From NCBI GenBank assembly GCA_900767605.1, contig CAAFZT010000064.1:1-40847 (forward strand): a stretch of DNA of 40,847 nucleotides, read 5' to 3'. A model generated the notes under the pieces. That model was not told the DNA's origin and did not search any database. It was given only the letters and a program-made list of their open reading frames with translations. The position numbers and the translations under genes are program-made. This DNA comes from Bacilli bacterium. GTDB taxonomy: Bacteria; Bacillota_I; Bacilli_A; RFN20; CAG-826. Below are positions 15,555-24,694 of this stretch, one piece after another (position 1 is the first letter of the stretch; every line of letters starts with the position of its first letter).

Positions 15555-17156
15555 TCATTGATTCACTTTGTCAAAATCCAAATGACCATCCCAACGTTTT
15601 TTCAGTTCTTTTGGCATATTGTGAGAAACGAGGATAACCGTCATCGGCAAATGGAATATTGCCTTTAAAATTTGAGAATTCGTTTGCTCATCTAACCCCG
15701 AAGTAATTTCATCCAGCAAAAGGACCTTCGGATTTCGGTACAAAGCTCTCGCCAAAGCAATCCTTTGGGTTTCTCCTCCGCTGCTGGAATTGATTTCTGG
15801 ATCTAATGGGGCATCTAACCCTCTTTCGCTAGCAAAGGCTTCCAAACCGCATAGAGTCAGAACTTCGTGGAGACGGGTTTCGTTGTTCTCCCTGCCAAAA
15901 ACAATGTTATCCCGGAGGGTAATTGGAAAAACGCGGGAAGTTTGTTCACAATAATAAATCGATTTTGTCACCGCTTGGCAGGAAAGGTTTTTAAAGTCCT
16001 CCGCTCCATAACGAATGGATCCTTGATAAGGTTCTCCACTACGAGAAAGCAAGCGAAGAAAAGTGTTTTTGCCACTCCCGCTTGTCCCGCTGATCCAATA
16101 TTTCTTTCCGGGTTTAAAAACGTAATTCAAACGGGAAAAGACGGGTTTCCCCTCATAAGAAAAACTTAGATTCTCGACGATGACTTCTCCTTGCGGAACG
16201 TCACCAAGCGTCTCCACGTCCCCCTTGGATTGCATAAAAGATAAAAGACGATCATTGACTCCCCTCATCCCGCGAATGGAGGAGAAAGCGGAAGCAAAGC
16301 TCGATAAGGGGCTATAAAGATTATTGGCGAGTTGTACGAAAGCAAGAACCGTCCCCATGGCCAAACCCCTAGAAAAACTAACAAAACCAGTCACGAGAAT
16401 AACGCCGATTTGTAAAGCCGAGGTGAGAAGATTGCTTAAAGACGATACCCCAAAACGAAGGCGGGATTGGTGGTAAGAGGCGTGATAAGCATAGGAAGAA
16501 ACTTGGGCTTCTTTTTGGCAAACGTAAGAACAGGCGGATGCCGCCCGAATCGTTCCTTGTCCCGAAAGAAAGGATTCATAGGTTTTAGATAAAGCGACAA
16601 AGGCGGATTGAACCTCTTCATTCCTTTCATTGAGTTTCTTATTGAATCCTTGGGGGACTAGGAAAACCAGGAAAGAAAACCCTAAAAGAAAAAGGGCGAT
16701 TTTCCAATTGATCAACAAGGAAATCACACAGGCAGCCAAATAGGTTAAGACTTGTCCAGGAAGAGCAAGCAAAGGGGCTAAATAATGGTTCCCGACATTT
16801 TGGCTATCGTTCATAAGGGCCGAGACATAGGTTCCGGTTCCTTCTTGGTGAAAATCAAAATAACTTCTTTCTATGATGGAGCCAAATAGGTCGTCGCACA
16901 ATTTCTTCACGGCGCCGTTTAAATACCAAGAAAGAAGAGAATGGTGTCCAAAATAGCAGCCAATCATGATGGCGATATAGAGCAATGATCCAAGCCCAAA
17001 CACAATAAAATGAATCATTTCAAAGGAATCGGAAAGGAGGTAATTAAGAAGATATTCCAAGACTAAAGAAAGCCCCGTTTCTAGCATTGCGTCCAGCAAA
17101 GCAAGCAAAAGAAGGCAGACATATGTTCTTTTAGACCAATAAAGATACTTCTTCAT
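15555..17156 (-). CDS. ABC exporter half-transporter with atypical Walker A
   Basis: This is a 533-residue fused permease-ATPase. The first 300 residues contain six membrane helices, and the ATPase follows (NLSFSYEGKPVF). Walker A is GTSGSGKN (residues 357-364) followed by TFL, so residue 364, normally Ser or Thr and a Mg2+ ligand, is Asn. The signature is SSGGE, and Walker B and D-loop LLLDEITSGLDEQ and the switch VSHN are normal. The Thr at 365 follows directly and might substitute. GGAGG lies 9 nt before the ATG. It follows a MerR regulator that probably controls it. The likely job is export of a drug, peptide or lipid. Confidence 0.85.
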   Translation of the reverse strand: MKKYLYWSKRTYVCLLLLALLDAMLETGLSLVLEYLLNYLLSDSFEMIHFIVFGLGSLLYIAIMIGCYFGHHSLLSWYLNGAVKKLCDDLFGSIIERSYFDFHQEGTGTYVSALMNDSQNVGNHYLAPLLALPGQVLTYLAACVISLLINWKIALFLLGFSFLVFLVPQGFNKKLNERNEEVQSAFVALSKTYESFLSGQGTIRAASACSYVCQKEAQVSSYAYHASYHQSRLRFGVSSLSNLLTSALQIGVILVTGFVSFSRGLAMGTVLAFVQLANNLYSPLSSFASAFSSIRGMRGVNDRLLSFMQSKGDVETLGDVPQGEVIVENLSFSYEGKPVFSRLNYVFKPGKKYWISGTSGSGKNTFLRLLSRSGEPYQGSIRYGAEDFKNLSCQAVTKSIYYCEQTSRVFPITLRDNIVFGRENNETRLHEVLTLCGLEAFASERGLDAPLDPEINSSSGGETQRIALARALYRNPKVLLLDEITSGLDEQTNSQILKAIFHLPMTVILVSHNMPKELKKRWDGHLDFDKVNQ

Positions 17157-17178
17157 GCAGGGTAACCTCCATGAAGGA

Positions 17179-17209
17179 ATCCTAAAAGATGAACCAAAAT
17201 AGATGTCAA
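17179..17209 (-). promoter_or_regulatory. MerR-type promoter of the ABC exporter
   Basis: TTGACA (17209-17204) and TAGGAT (17184-17179) are separated by 19 nt on the minus strand. A 19-nt spacer is the hallmark of MerR-activated promoters, and the gene upstream encodes a MerR protein. I see no clear dyad in the spacer. Confidence 0.55.
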
Positions 17210-17251
17210 TACGCGAAATGGCAGAATATTCGTTAAAAGTTAAACCCGGGT

Positions 17252-18268
17252 TTAATATTTGAATTCGACTTCTCCATCCATATTTACATCGGTAGAGAAA
17301 ATCGTTCCGTTTTCTTTTAAATAGGGTTCTAGGGATGCAGGTTTAGAACCGGGCAAAACAATTCGCGATATGCCATCAAGACAAGCTTTTTGCAGGGGCA
17401 ATTTAAAGATGTCCGTGAATAGATAGGCAACAGGGTGTCCCTGAAAATCCGAAAAAATCTTTTTGATGGCGGGAAGATCCGTTCCCCCTTGAACGAAAAT
17501 CAGACAGTCCGTGGGGAGCTTTTCCAGGCAGCGTAACAATAAAATGGAATTATCCGCATCGGTGAGCAGGAAAACCTTTGGGGCGCATCTTGTTGAATAT
17601 TCTTCTAACGCTTTGGAAAATTTCCTTTGGTAAGCAGCAAGTTGTTTTTCCAAGGAGGATTCTTTTTGGTTCCCCCATTCTCCGGAATCGTCTTTAAGAG
17701 GGACGGATGCCACCTCTTTATAACGATCCAAGAATTTAACAGGGCAAAGAATTCCATCGATGATTACCAGTTCTTCTCCACAAGCGGAACAGCAGAGTTT
17801 GGCAGAAGACACGCCATTTCGATCAAGGACACCGTCCTTTAGCTTTAGTTCTTCTCCACACAAAGGGCAGCTAAGGTAAGACAGGGCTTCAAGAGGAAAC
17901 CCCATGAGCTTATTCGATAGGACGGATTTTTCTTGAAGCATCCTTTGAATTCGATCCGTTTGACGCGCGAGTTCTTCTTGCTCTTTTTGAATTTCCTGGA
18001 GTTTCCTTTTTAAAATCGCTTTTTGCTCGTCGGCAAATACTTCGTTGAACCCTTCCGACAGCAACAATGGCAGGAGAAATTTGGATATTTCTTCTAAGGA
18101 CAGTCCCGCTTCTTTTAGTTCGTTAATGCGTCGAGCTACTTGGAGGTCATGTTCTTCAAAAACGTATTGTCCATTCTTTTGGGAAGGACCCAATAAACCA
18201 TGATTAATGTAATAACGGATCGTAGATTCGTTCCAATTCGTTTTCTTTGCAAATTCACCTATCTTCAT
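17252..18268 (-). CDS. MerR regulator with zinc ribbons and a Rossmann-like domain
   Basis: This is a 338-residue protein, about three times the size of simple MerR proteins. Residues 1-70 are the MerR winged helix (KIGEFAKKTNWNESTIRYYINHGLL). A coiled coil covers about 85-125 (KAILKRKLQEIQKEQEELARQ). Two CxxC pairs follow (CPLCGEEL and CSACGEEL, about 134-165), then an alpha/beta region (VFLLTDADNSILLLRCL and on) that resembles a methyltransferase-like Rossmann fold without a clear SAM motif. It lies 95 nt upstream of an ABC exporter with a 19-nt spacer promoter, so it is probably its ligand-responsive activator. A palindrome TTAAACCCGGGTTTAA (17240-17255) overlaps its stop. Confidence 0.75.
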   Translation of the reverse strand: MKIGEFAKKTNWNESTIRYYINHGLLGPSQKNGQYVFEEHDLQVARRINELKEAGLSLEEISKFLLPLLLSEGFNEVFADEQKAILKRKLQEIQKEQEELARQTDRIQRMLQEKSVLSNKLMGFPLEALSYLSCPLCGEELKLKDGVLDRNGVSSAKLCCSACGEELVIIDGILCPVKFLDRYKEVASVPLKDDSGEWGNQKESSLEKQLAAYQRKFSKALEEYSTRCAPKVFLLTDADNSILLLRCLEKLPTDCLIFVQGGTDLPAIKKIFSDFQGHPVAYLFTDIFKLPLQKACLDGISRIVLPGSKPASLEPYLKENGTIFSTDVNMDGEVEFKY

Positions 18269-18362
18269 GGATGGCCTCTTTTAGTCGATTGGTTTTCTTC
18301 GATTTTATTCCTGTGCGAAAAAATGGAAATGGTTTTTTATAAAACCACATGCTGGAGGCCAA

Positions 18363-18391
18363 CAAAAAGCCTCGGGTTTCATGGCCGAGGC
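18363..18391 (-). terminator. Terminator of the carbohydrate operon
   Basis: GCCTCGG (18391-18385 on the minus strand) pairs with CCGAGGC (18375-18369), and TTTTT follows. It closes the ten-gene operon beginning at 33495. Confidence 0.85.
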
Positions 18392-18449
18392 CTCGGAAGA
18401 TTGGATGAGTGCTACTTTATCCCGTCATTAAATCGGCGGGCAATGAATC

Positions 18450-20153
18450 TTATTTCCTTAAGATCCTCTTGCGGTTAGCGATAAAAAATCCCGTCAAAAG
18501 ACCCATGGCAACCATGGAAATAATCAAGAGAGCGGAAAAATTGTAATTGCTGACTGGGAGAGGCAAAGACCCTAATTTCATTTCGTTTTTCGTATATTGA
18601 TTCGAATTAGGATCAAGCGCATCTCCATTCGCGGTTGCCCAGGCGTCTAATCTAGCCTTTGCATCCGTGAAGGTCGAATCCATTTGGAAGGCGAATCGGC
18701 CTTCATCGCCCATGGAGTTATAAGCGGATTTTGCCGTATCGTAATAATGGTGTTCCTTGTCATTGCACCACCCTTTATTTTCGGAATAATCCGTCATATG
18801 CATATTGGCATCAACAAAGGAATTCGCTGCAAAAATGCCTCCATCGTTTACTTTCGTCGATTCGTTTTGCCAATCCAAATAAACGTTTTTAGGCGTGCTT
18901 GAAATCTTCAATTCATCGACTTTAACTGTTTTTTGGAGATTTTCATCTTCCGTCCAACGGTACCAATTATATTTTGTTTCCCCTTCTGTTTTGGACAAAA
19001 TTTCGCCATAGGATTTATGTTGGGTGCTATTTGGTTTCAACGTAAAGCACTGATTGCCAACGAGATCATGATAAGCCGCTTTTACGTTGGTTTTATCCAT
19101 ATAATTCAACGTTCCATAGGAATGGTAGAATTCTTTTACCTCAGCTTCGCTTAACCCGCGGCTGAAAATGTTCATATCGTCAATGCCAATGCCGTTTCGA
19201 TAGACCTGGCCATACTCATCCTTGTAATTAAATCCGCGATGAATGCAGAATTCCGTGTCGGATTTATTAAGCATGGTGGCTAAAAGGTTTCGATATTTAT
19301 CTACAGAAATATTGCTCCCTGTATTAGAGAGCAAGGTGGTTTTGCCTGTGTAATTGACCATTTTAGTACCGTCTTTATAAACCGAAAAACCATTATCCCA
19401 ATCAAAAACATAGGTAACCATCTCCCAGTCCACCGACATAAATTGAGCGTTGCCGTTTTCCATTTTGTAGGTCGCTTTCCTTTTCGAAGTGGATGGCGTA
19501 AGAAATTGTTGGATGGATATGTTGTCTTTTTGAGTATCGTCTTCCGCCTTTTCCGAATAATAATAGATGCCGCCGATGCCCAAATCCAAACCAACAAGCT
19601 CTCCGGAGGTGATAGATTTGCTTCGGAAAGAAAAAATTCCTTCGTAGTTCCCGCACAAGGTTCCGATTGCAGCATCGTTCGCCCAGCGTTTGCTTTCTTG
19701 ATTCGTGTTTTTGACCCAATACGAAACGGTTAAAGACTGATTGGCAGGGGTACACGCCAAATATTTATAGTCCGCTTTATCAATCGTATACACAGGCCCG
19801 CTTAATCTGTCCAATAGCTTTTCTGAACTATGTTTTGCATACGAAAACCCTTGAGCTACTCCTGTCGGTTCGTCATAAATGTTGGGCGTCGACATATTCG
19901 CATAGGTGTATTCGTTAGAAAGTTTTAACCGGGTGGCGACTTCTTTTTGCCCATTGGCGTCATACCGGTAAATATTGGTTCCGCCGCTACCATCCTTGGC
20001 CTGGCTAAATTCCTCGCCGTCCCAATTGAAGACGATGTCTTGTTTGAAATTGGTCCCTCCTTCTGCGCAGACCTCCCTTCCTTGGCTAGGGGAAATCGAT
20101 GCCATTCCCCCGGCAACGATGAGGCAGTTGAATCCCAGTAACAACTTTTTCAT
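18450..20153 (-). CDS. Secreted LamG-like protein with C-terminal membrane anchor
   Basis: This is a 567-residue protein. It has a signal peptide (MKKLLLGFNCLIVAGGMAS), a large beta-rich ectodomain and a C-terminal helix SALLIISMVAMGLLTGFFIA followed by NRKRILRK, which would leave the protein anchored to the membrane and facing outward. The segment QSLTVSYWVKN through GIGIDDMNIFSRGLSEAEVKEFYHSYG (about 140-370) has the LamG/concanavalin jelly-roll pattern, including a strand from a DDMNIFSRGLS element. No catalytic residues are evident. It is the last gene of the sugar operon. Its ribosome site (AAGGAGG) lies inside the end of the upstream gene, and the stop and start are 1 nt apart. It probably binds or displays the glycan. 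Confidence 0.75.
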   Translation of the reverse strand: MKKLLLGFNCLIVAGGMASISPSQGREVCAEGGTNFKQDIVFNWDGEEFSQAKDGSGGTNIYRYDANGQKEVATRLKLSNEYTYANMSTPNIYDEPTGVAQGFSYAKHSSEKLLDRLSGPVYTIDKADYKYLACTPANQSLTVSYWVKNTNQESKRWANDAAIGTLCGNYEGIFSFRSKSITSGELVGLDLGIGGIYYYSEKAEDDTQKDNISIQQFLTPSTSKRKATYKMENGNAQFMSVDWEMVTYVFDWDNGFSVYKDGTKMVNYTGKTTLLSNTGSNISVDKYRNLLATMLNKSDTEFCIHRGFNYKDEYGQVYRNGIGIDDMNIFSRGLSEAEVKEFYHSYGTLNYMDKTNVKAAYHDLVGNQCFTLKPNSTQHKSYGEILSKTEGETKYNWYRWTEDENLQKTVKVDELKISSTPKNVYLDWQNESTKVNDGGIFAANSFVDANMHMTDYSENKGWCNDKEHHYYDTAKSAYNSMGDEGRFAFQMDSTFTDAKARLDAWATANGDALDPNSNQYTKNEMKLGSLPLPVSNYNFSALLIISMVAMGLLTGFFIANRKRILRK

Positions 20154-20154
20154 G

Positions 20155-22380
20155 TTAAATGACCTCCTTATAGTAGTTACCATTGATTTGAATTTTGGAG
20201 ATTTCTATCCGTCCGTTCAGGCCGGAATTGAATCCCACATATTTACCAAAATCATTGTTGGTTGAAGTATATTTCAAATGTCTTCCTAAAATTCCATTCA
20301 CGTATAGCTCCGCGCTGATGGTTTTGCTATCCACGAAATGATAGACGGCTTTCAGATGATAGGTTTTCGTTTCGTCCCCCATCACTTGAAGGGCGTCGCC
20401 GTGAGCTTCTTCTGCGCCATATTTCCAGTTCAGTGTCTTGTTTTTGACGTTATCCTCGGTGTTGTCGATTGCAATGCCACCGACTTTGCCAGTTTTCAAT
20501 CTTCCGATTAAGGCAACCGCACCCACGTTGTAGGGCATATCCGCGTCCAAAGAGCAACCGAATAATATGCCTTGTCCCGTTCCTCCATCGTAACCAGAAG
20601 ACTTAAAATCGAATTCGATTTGGTCCCCCTCCTTTAATTCATGGTTTTTTAGGACGAAGGTTTCGTTATCTTTAACGCCTTTGGAAGAGAAAATGGGAAG
20701 GCCGTCGCTATCTTGGCCAACATCAAACTGACCGCGAGTAACCAAATACGCATGGATGCAATGCTCCGCTTGAATGCCAATCCCATTGATTTGGATGTTG
20801 CTAATGGTCATGCTTCCGTTGATTCCCGACATCAAGCCGATGTATTCGCCCTCGTAGGGATCACTGAGACATAAAGCTCCCGCGTATTTTTCGTTCACGT
20901 AGGTTTTGACCTTCCACGCCTTTTCTCGGTCAATGAGCAAGGAAATACGATAGACTTGATGGCTATCGCCCATGGGATTAGGTTCTAAAGAACCGTGGGA
21001 AGTTTGGTTTTCCAAGGAGCCTTGATAAACGTCAAGCAATCCGATATTGCCTTCTTTGGTTCTGCCGACGCTATAGAAGCTTTCCGAAGGATCGTTCCAA
21101 TGAATGGAATGGGAAGAATTGCCGAAAACGATTCCCTGGTTGGAAGCGCCGTTAAAGCGGCCATCTACCTGTAAATCAAAGGAGATTCTTCCCGAGCCGC
21201 TAAATAGTTTCTCCTTGAACATCAAGGACGATTTATTCGAGACGTTTTTAAAGGTATAAATACCGTTCTCGTCCTTGGAAATATCAAAGTCTCCCAGCCC
21301 CTTTGATACTTCGGTTTGAATGAATTCAGCGGGGACGTCTAGGCGTTTATCAATTGTTTTTTCTTCTTCCCTAGGAAGCGAGCTCACCCCAATCGAGGAG
21401 GTTTTGTATTCCTCCTTTAAGATGGATGGGCCAAAGGATGCATCATAAGCCGCCTGTTGGAGGATATCTTCGTAAGGCACATCGAACACCTTCAAGCCCA
21501 CGGGGGATCTGCCAAAGACCGTCGCATAGAAAACGTAGGCGATCAAATAGGTGCCATAATCGCTAGGATGGTAATGATCCGCATCGTAGAGATTAATAAT
21601 GTTGCTGTAATTGGAATAAACATCATAAAAGGCGGTGCCGACATGGCAAACGGGAAGATGGAGTTCGTCGGCGATCGCTTGATAAGCGGCGATGTTTTTC
21701 TGGGTATGGGACTCATTGGTCATGTGATACCTGGCTAAATCAGGACTTTCCGCTTTTCTCCCCCAAGTTTCATAAAGGATTCCTTTCGCGCCGGATTTTT
21801 GAACCTTTTCGTAAACGGCTCGAACCCCATCGTAAAAGAGTTCGCGTTTTATGGAGGGGTTCATGGATTGTTCCTGCATGAACACCAAGTCATAAAACCC
21901 TTTGTTGGAGAGTTTTTCTTCGACTTTGGCTCCATCGGGATTATGGGAATCTGCATGCTGAAGGAGGGAATAGCCTCCGGTAGTAACGGAATCCACCCGA
22001 ACATCGATATGGGCGGCGTTGGCGATCCGCTTGAATTTCATGAAGGTCGTCTTTTCGATTTCCCGATTCGGCTTGTCGTAGTTATAGTCGGTATAGAAGG
22101 TATAGGAATTTCCAATAAAAAGGATGTTCAATTTGGAGTCCTCCTCAAAAAGACCCGTGTTATAGTGCTTTCCTTGTTCTTCTCCGCATTGGCTGCATCT
22201 CTCCACGGTATAGCCCTTTTCTTCTAAGGTGGGGGCGACCGTCACTTCTTCGAATTGATGGGAGCAAATAGAAGGGCTCGACACGGTATCCGAAGGGGAA
22301 CTAGATTCCAAAGGGATAGAATTCCCGCAACCTGCTAGGGACATGACGAAAGGCAAAAAGAAAGAAACAAATTTTTTCAT
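20155..22380 (-). CDS. SGNH-hydrolase lipoprotein with two concanavalin-like domains
   Basis: This is a 741-residue lipoprotein (signal ending MSLAGC). A short cysteine motif (CSHQFEEVTVAPTLEEKGYT...C.QCG, about 38-70) resembles a cell-surface module common in Clostridia. The SGNH hydrolase spans about 85-300: block I FIGNSYTF with the nucleophile Ser, FMQEQS, and the Asp-His pair in DADHYHPSDYGTY. It resembles the DUF4886 subgroup. Two jelly-roll domains follow (about 350-540 and 555-735), both with a repeating FGNSSHSIHW-like / FGCSLD core. It probably removes acetyl groups from surface-bound glycan. Its ATG is found 1 nt after the upstream GH43 stop overlap, within the operon. Confidence 0.8.
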   Translation of the reverse strand: MKKFVSFFLPFVMSLAGCGNSIPLESSSPSDTVSSPSICSHQFEEVTVAPTLEEKGYTVERCSQCGEEQGKHYNTGLFEEDSKLNILFIGNSYTFYTDYNYDKPNREIEKTTFMKFKRIANAAHIDVRVDSVTTGGYSLLQHADSHNPDGAKVEEKLSNKGFYDLVFMQEQSMNPSIKRELFYDGVRAVYEKVQKSGAKGILYETWGRKAESPDLARYHMTNESHTQKNIAAYQAIADELHLPVCHVGTAFYDVYSNYSNIINLYDADHYHPSDYGTYLIAYVFYATVFGRSPVGLKVFDVPYEDILQQAAYDASFGPSILKEEYKTSSIGVSSLPREEEKTIDKRLDVPAEFIQTEVSKGLGDFDISKDENGIYTFKNVSNKSSLMFKEKLFSGSGRISFDLQVDGRFNGASNQGIVFGNSSHSIHWNDPSESFYSVGRTKEGNIGLLDVYQGSLENQTSHGSLEPNPMGDSHQVYRISLLIDREKAWKVKTYVNEKYAGALCLSDPYEGEYIGLMSGINGSMTISNIQINGIGIQAEHCIHAYLVTRGQFDVGQDSDGLPIFSSKGVKDNETFVLKNHELKEGDQIEFDFKSSGYDGGTGQGILFGCSLDADMPYNVGAVALIGRLKTGKVGGIAIDNTEDNVKNKTLNWKYGAEEAHGDALQVMGDETKTYHLKAVYHFVDSKTISAELYVNGILGRHLKYTSTNNDFGKYVGFNSGLNGRIEISKIQINGNYYKEVI

Positions 22381-23330
22381 GCTTTAACCCTTTCCTTGAA
22401 TAAATTAACCGCGGGAGGCAAAACGGGATAATCCTCGACCATTTCAAAGGTATCGATGACCGCGTGAGTTGCCATCCATCCGCCTTTGCAGTCTTCATTA
22501 AATAAGTGATAAGCAAAATAGAACTTTCCATTCGGGGAATTTTGGATAAAGGAGGCGTGCCCCGGCCCAAGGGCTTTCTCCCCCCTTTCCATCAACGGTT
22601 TTTCGGATTTCACCCAGGCGTTTTTATCGAGGATATCTCCGCCGCTGAAGGTCAATAAGCCCAAGCAATAATCATCGCTCCAAGAACCGGAAGCGCTATA
22701 GCAAAGATGGAGATGGGTGTTTCCATAAATTGCCGCCGGGCCTTCATTGATAAACGGATGGTCGTTTTTCCCTTCGCATCCTCGTTTTTCCCAATCGAGT
22801 TCGGGTTTGGAGATTTCAATTGGTTTACCCGCGAGTTTTCGGGGATTCTCCATTTTTTGGATGAAGATTTTCTGAATAACGTTCTCTTTGCAATCCCATC
22901 CCGACCACACAAAATATTTTTGGTGGTTATAGCATAGAATCGTGCCGTCAATCGACCAAAATTCGTCGCATCCTTCCACCAGACCTAGATTCGTGAATTT
23001 CTTTAGGGGGTCGCCAGAATGGTTGGTAAGGCAATACATGCGATGGTTAAAATTATTCCCGTTATCTAAGGCCACATAGATATAGCAAATCCCATCGATA
23101 ACATGGAACTCAGGCGCCCAAACCTCTTGGTTGCATCGAGGGTTATCTTCATCCCAAATTAGAACAGGTTCGGCCTCGCAAAGATTTTCGATGGTTTCGG
23201 ATTTCTTGATCCATAGTTTTTCGTATTTGGCGTAGAGGTGGTAATAGAAGCCGTCTAGATAAAAGATAAAGGGGTCACGGGGGTTCACCTTTTCATCCGT
23301 TGTTCCGAGGTAAATAGGTTGATGTGTCAT
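22377..23330 (-). CDS. Glycoside hydrolase family 43, cytosolic
   Basis: This is a 317-residue five-bladed beta-propeller enzyme with no signal. The catalytic triad is visible: Asp in NPRDPFIF (about residue 18), the pKa-tuning Asp in WSIDGTI (about 129), and the acid Glu in FINEGPAAI (about 196). Blade repeats (FYYHLYA, CYIYVALD, KYFVWSG, LHLCYSAS, KFYFAYHLF) are regular. Family activities are mainly arabinofuranosidase and xylosidase. It likely acts on imported oligosaccharides. The start overlaps the ATPase stop as TAATG. Confidence 0.85.
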   Translation of the reverse strand: MTHQPIYLGTTDEKVNPRDPFIFYLDGFYYHLYAKYEKLWIKKSETIENLCEAEPVLIWDEDNPRCNQEVWAPEFHVIDGICYIYVALDNGNNFNHRMYCLTNHSGDPLKKFTNLGLVEGCDEFWSIDGTILCYNHQKYFVWSGWDCKENVIQKIFIQKMENPRKLAGKPIEISKPELDWEKRGCEGKNDHPFINEGPAAIYGNTHLHLCYSASGSWSDDYCLGLLTFSGGDILDKNAWVKSEKPLMERGEKALGPGHASFIQNSPNGKFYFAYHLFNEDCKGGWMATHAVIDTFEMVEDYPVLPPAVNLFKERVKA

Positions 23331-24694
23331 TAGAAGATGGTCCTTTCCGAATCTTTGTCGAAGAGATGGATTTTTTTATGGACGAAACGGAAATGCTTTT
23401 CTTGCCTCATATCCCCGATTTCATCGATGGAAACCTTGGAGAGGAAGTCGTTTCCTCCGAAGGGGAAATGCAGGTAATATTCGTCGCCAAGAAGCTCAGA
23501 GATATCGATTTTCCTGCTAAAGTCAGCGGGGGTGGAACTGATTTTGATATCCTCGGGTCTTACCCCAAAAATCACATTGTGCTCCAAGCCTTTATTCGTT
23601 TCGATGATGGTTTCAAGCATGGATTTTGCCTGGGCCAATTCTTCTTCCAATTGAGCTTTTCTTGGGTGCTTTCCATGTTCGTAACGAATCTTTTTTAGAC
23701 CTTTAAGGCTCGAATAATATTCCTTTTCCTTGGCAAGTTCGGATTCCAGTCTTTCCACCTTTTCCTTTAATTCGCCTTCTCGATTTTGATAGAACGAATC
23801 GTGTTGATGGATTTCTTCTTCGTTTAAAGCGAATTCATATCCGTCTGAAAAGCGGAGAACGCCCTTGCAGTAAGTGCCTTCTGCAAAATTCATGGCGGGC
23901 GACCCGATAAAGGAAGCGACGAATTTATTGGAAGGATGATGGTAGATTTCAAAGGGGGTTCCCGCTTGCTGAATGACCCCTTGATTCATGACAACGATCC
24001 GGTCCGCCATCGTCATGGCTTCGATTTGGTCATGGGTGACGTAAATCGTTGTTGCATGGATTCTTTGATGCAATTTGACGATTTCGCTGCGGGTGGAAAC
24101 CCTTAATTTGGCATCGAGGTTGGATAAAGGCTCGTCCATCAAGAAGACCTTCGCGTCCCGAACCACGGCCCTACCAAGAGCCACGCGCTGCCTTTGCCCT
24201 CCGCTTAAGGCTTTGGGCTTGCGGCCCAGCAGTTCTGTGATTTGAAGGATTTCCGCGGCTCTTTTCACCCGTTTATCAATTTCTTCTTTGGAATACTTCT
24301 TCACTTTGAGAGAAAAGGCCATGTTGTCATAAACCGTCATATTGGGATATAAGGAATAGTTTTGGAATACCATGGCGATATCCCGGTTTTGCGGAACGAT
24401 ATCGTTGGAATAGAGCCCATCGATATAAAGCTCGCCAGAAGAGATTTCCTCTAGTCCCGCAATCATGCGCAACGTCGTGGATTTGCCGCACCCCGACGGC
24501 CCGACAAAAGCCACAAATTCGTATTGGGCAATCTCTAAATTAAAATCCTTCACCGCCTGGACATCTTTATCGTAAAACTTGTTCACGTGGAGCAAAGCAA
24601 CGTAATTTTCAATGACGTCGTCGCTTTTCTTTGGGGACGGAGAAAGCTTAGAAGAATCCAAGGTTTCTTTGTTTTCTTGATTTGATGGTTCCAT
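23330..24694 (-). CDS. MsmX/UgpC-type sugar ABC importer ATPase with coiled-coil insertion
   Basis: This is a 454-residue ATPase. Walker A is GPSGCGKST (about residues 65-73), the signature LSGGQRQR is at 163-170, Walker B is VFLMDEPLSNLDAKLR, and the switch is VTHDQIEAM. The C-terminal regulatory part (GVRPEDIKIS near 377) belongs to the TOBE/OB fold. Between about 295 and 372 there is an extra, highly charged helical stretch (ELKEKVERLESELAKEKE and EEELAQAKSMLE) that should form a coiled-coil hairpin and is absent from ordinary MsmX. The N-terminus also carries a 30-residue polar extension. It energises the permease pair at 28105-29971. GAGGGAG precedes the start. Confidence 0.9.
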   Translation of the reverse strand: MEPSNQENKETLDSSKLSPSPKKSDDVIENYVALLHVNKFYDKDVQAVKDFNLEIAQYEFVAFVGPSGCGKSTTLRMIAGLEEISSGELYIDGLYSNDIVPQNRDIAMVFQNYSLYPNMTVYDNMAFSLKVKKYSKEEIDKRVKRAAEILQITELLGRKPKALSGGQRQRVALGRAVVRDAKVFLMDEPLSNLDAKLRVSTRSEIVKLHQRIHATTIYVTHDQIEAMTMADRIVVMNQGVIQQAGTPFEIYHHPSNKFVASFIGSPAMNFAEGTYCKGVLRFSDGYEFALNEEEIHQHDSFYQNREGELKEKVERLESELAKEKEYYSSLKGLKKIRYEHGKHPRKAQLEEELAQAKSMLETIIETNKGLEHNVIFGVRPEDIKISSTPADFSRKIDISELLGDEYYLHFPFGGNDFLSKVSIDEIGDMRQEKHFRFVHKKIHLFDKDSERTIF

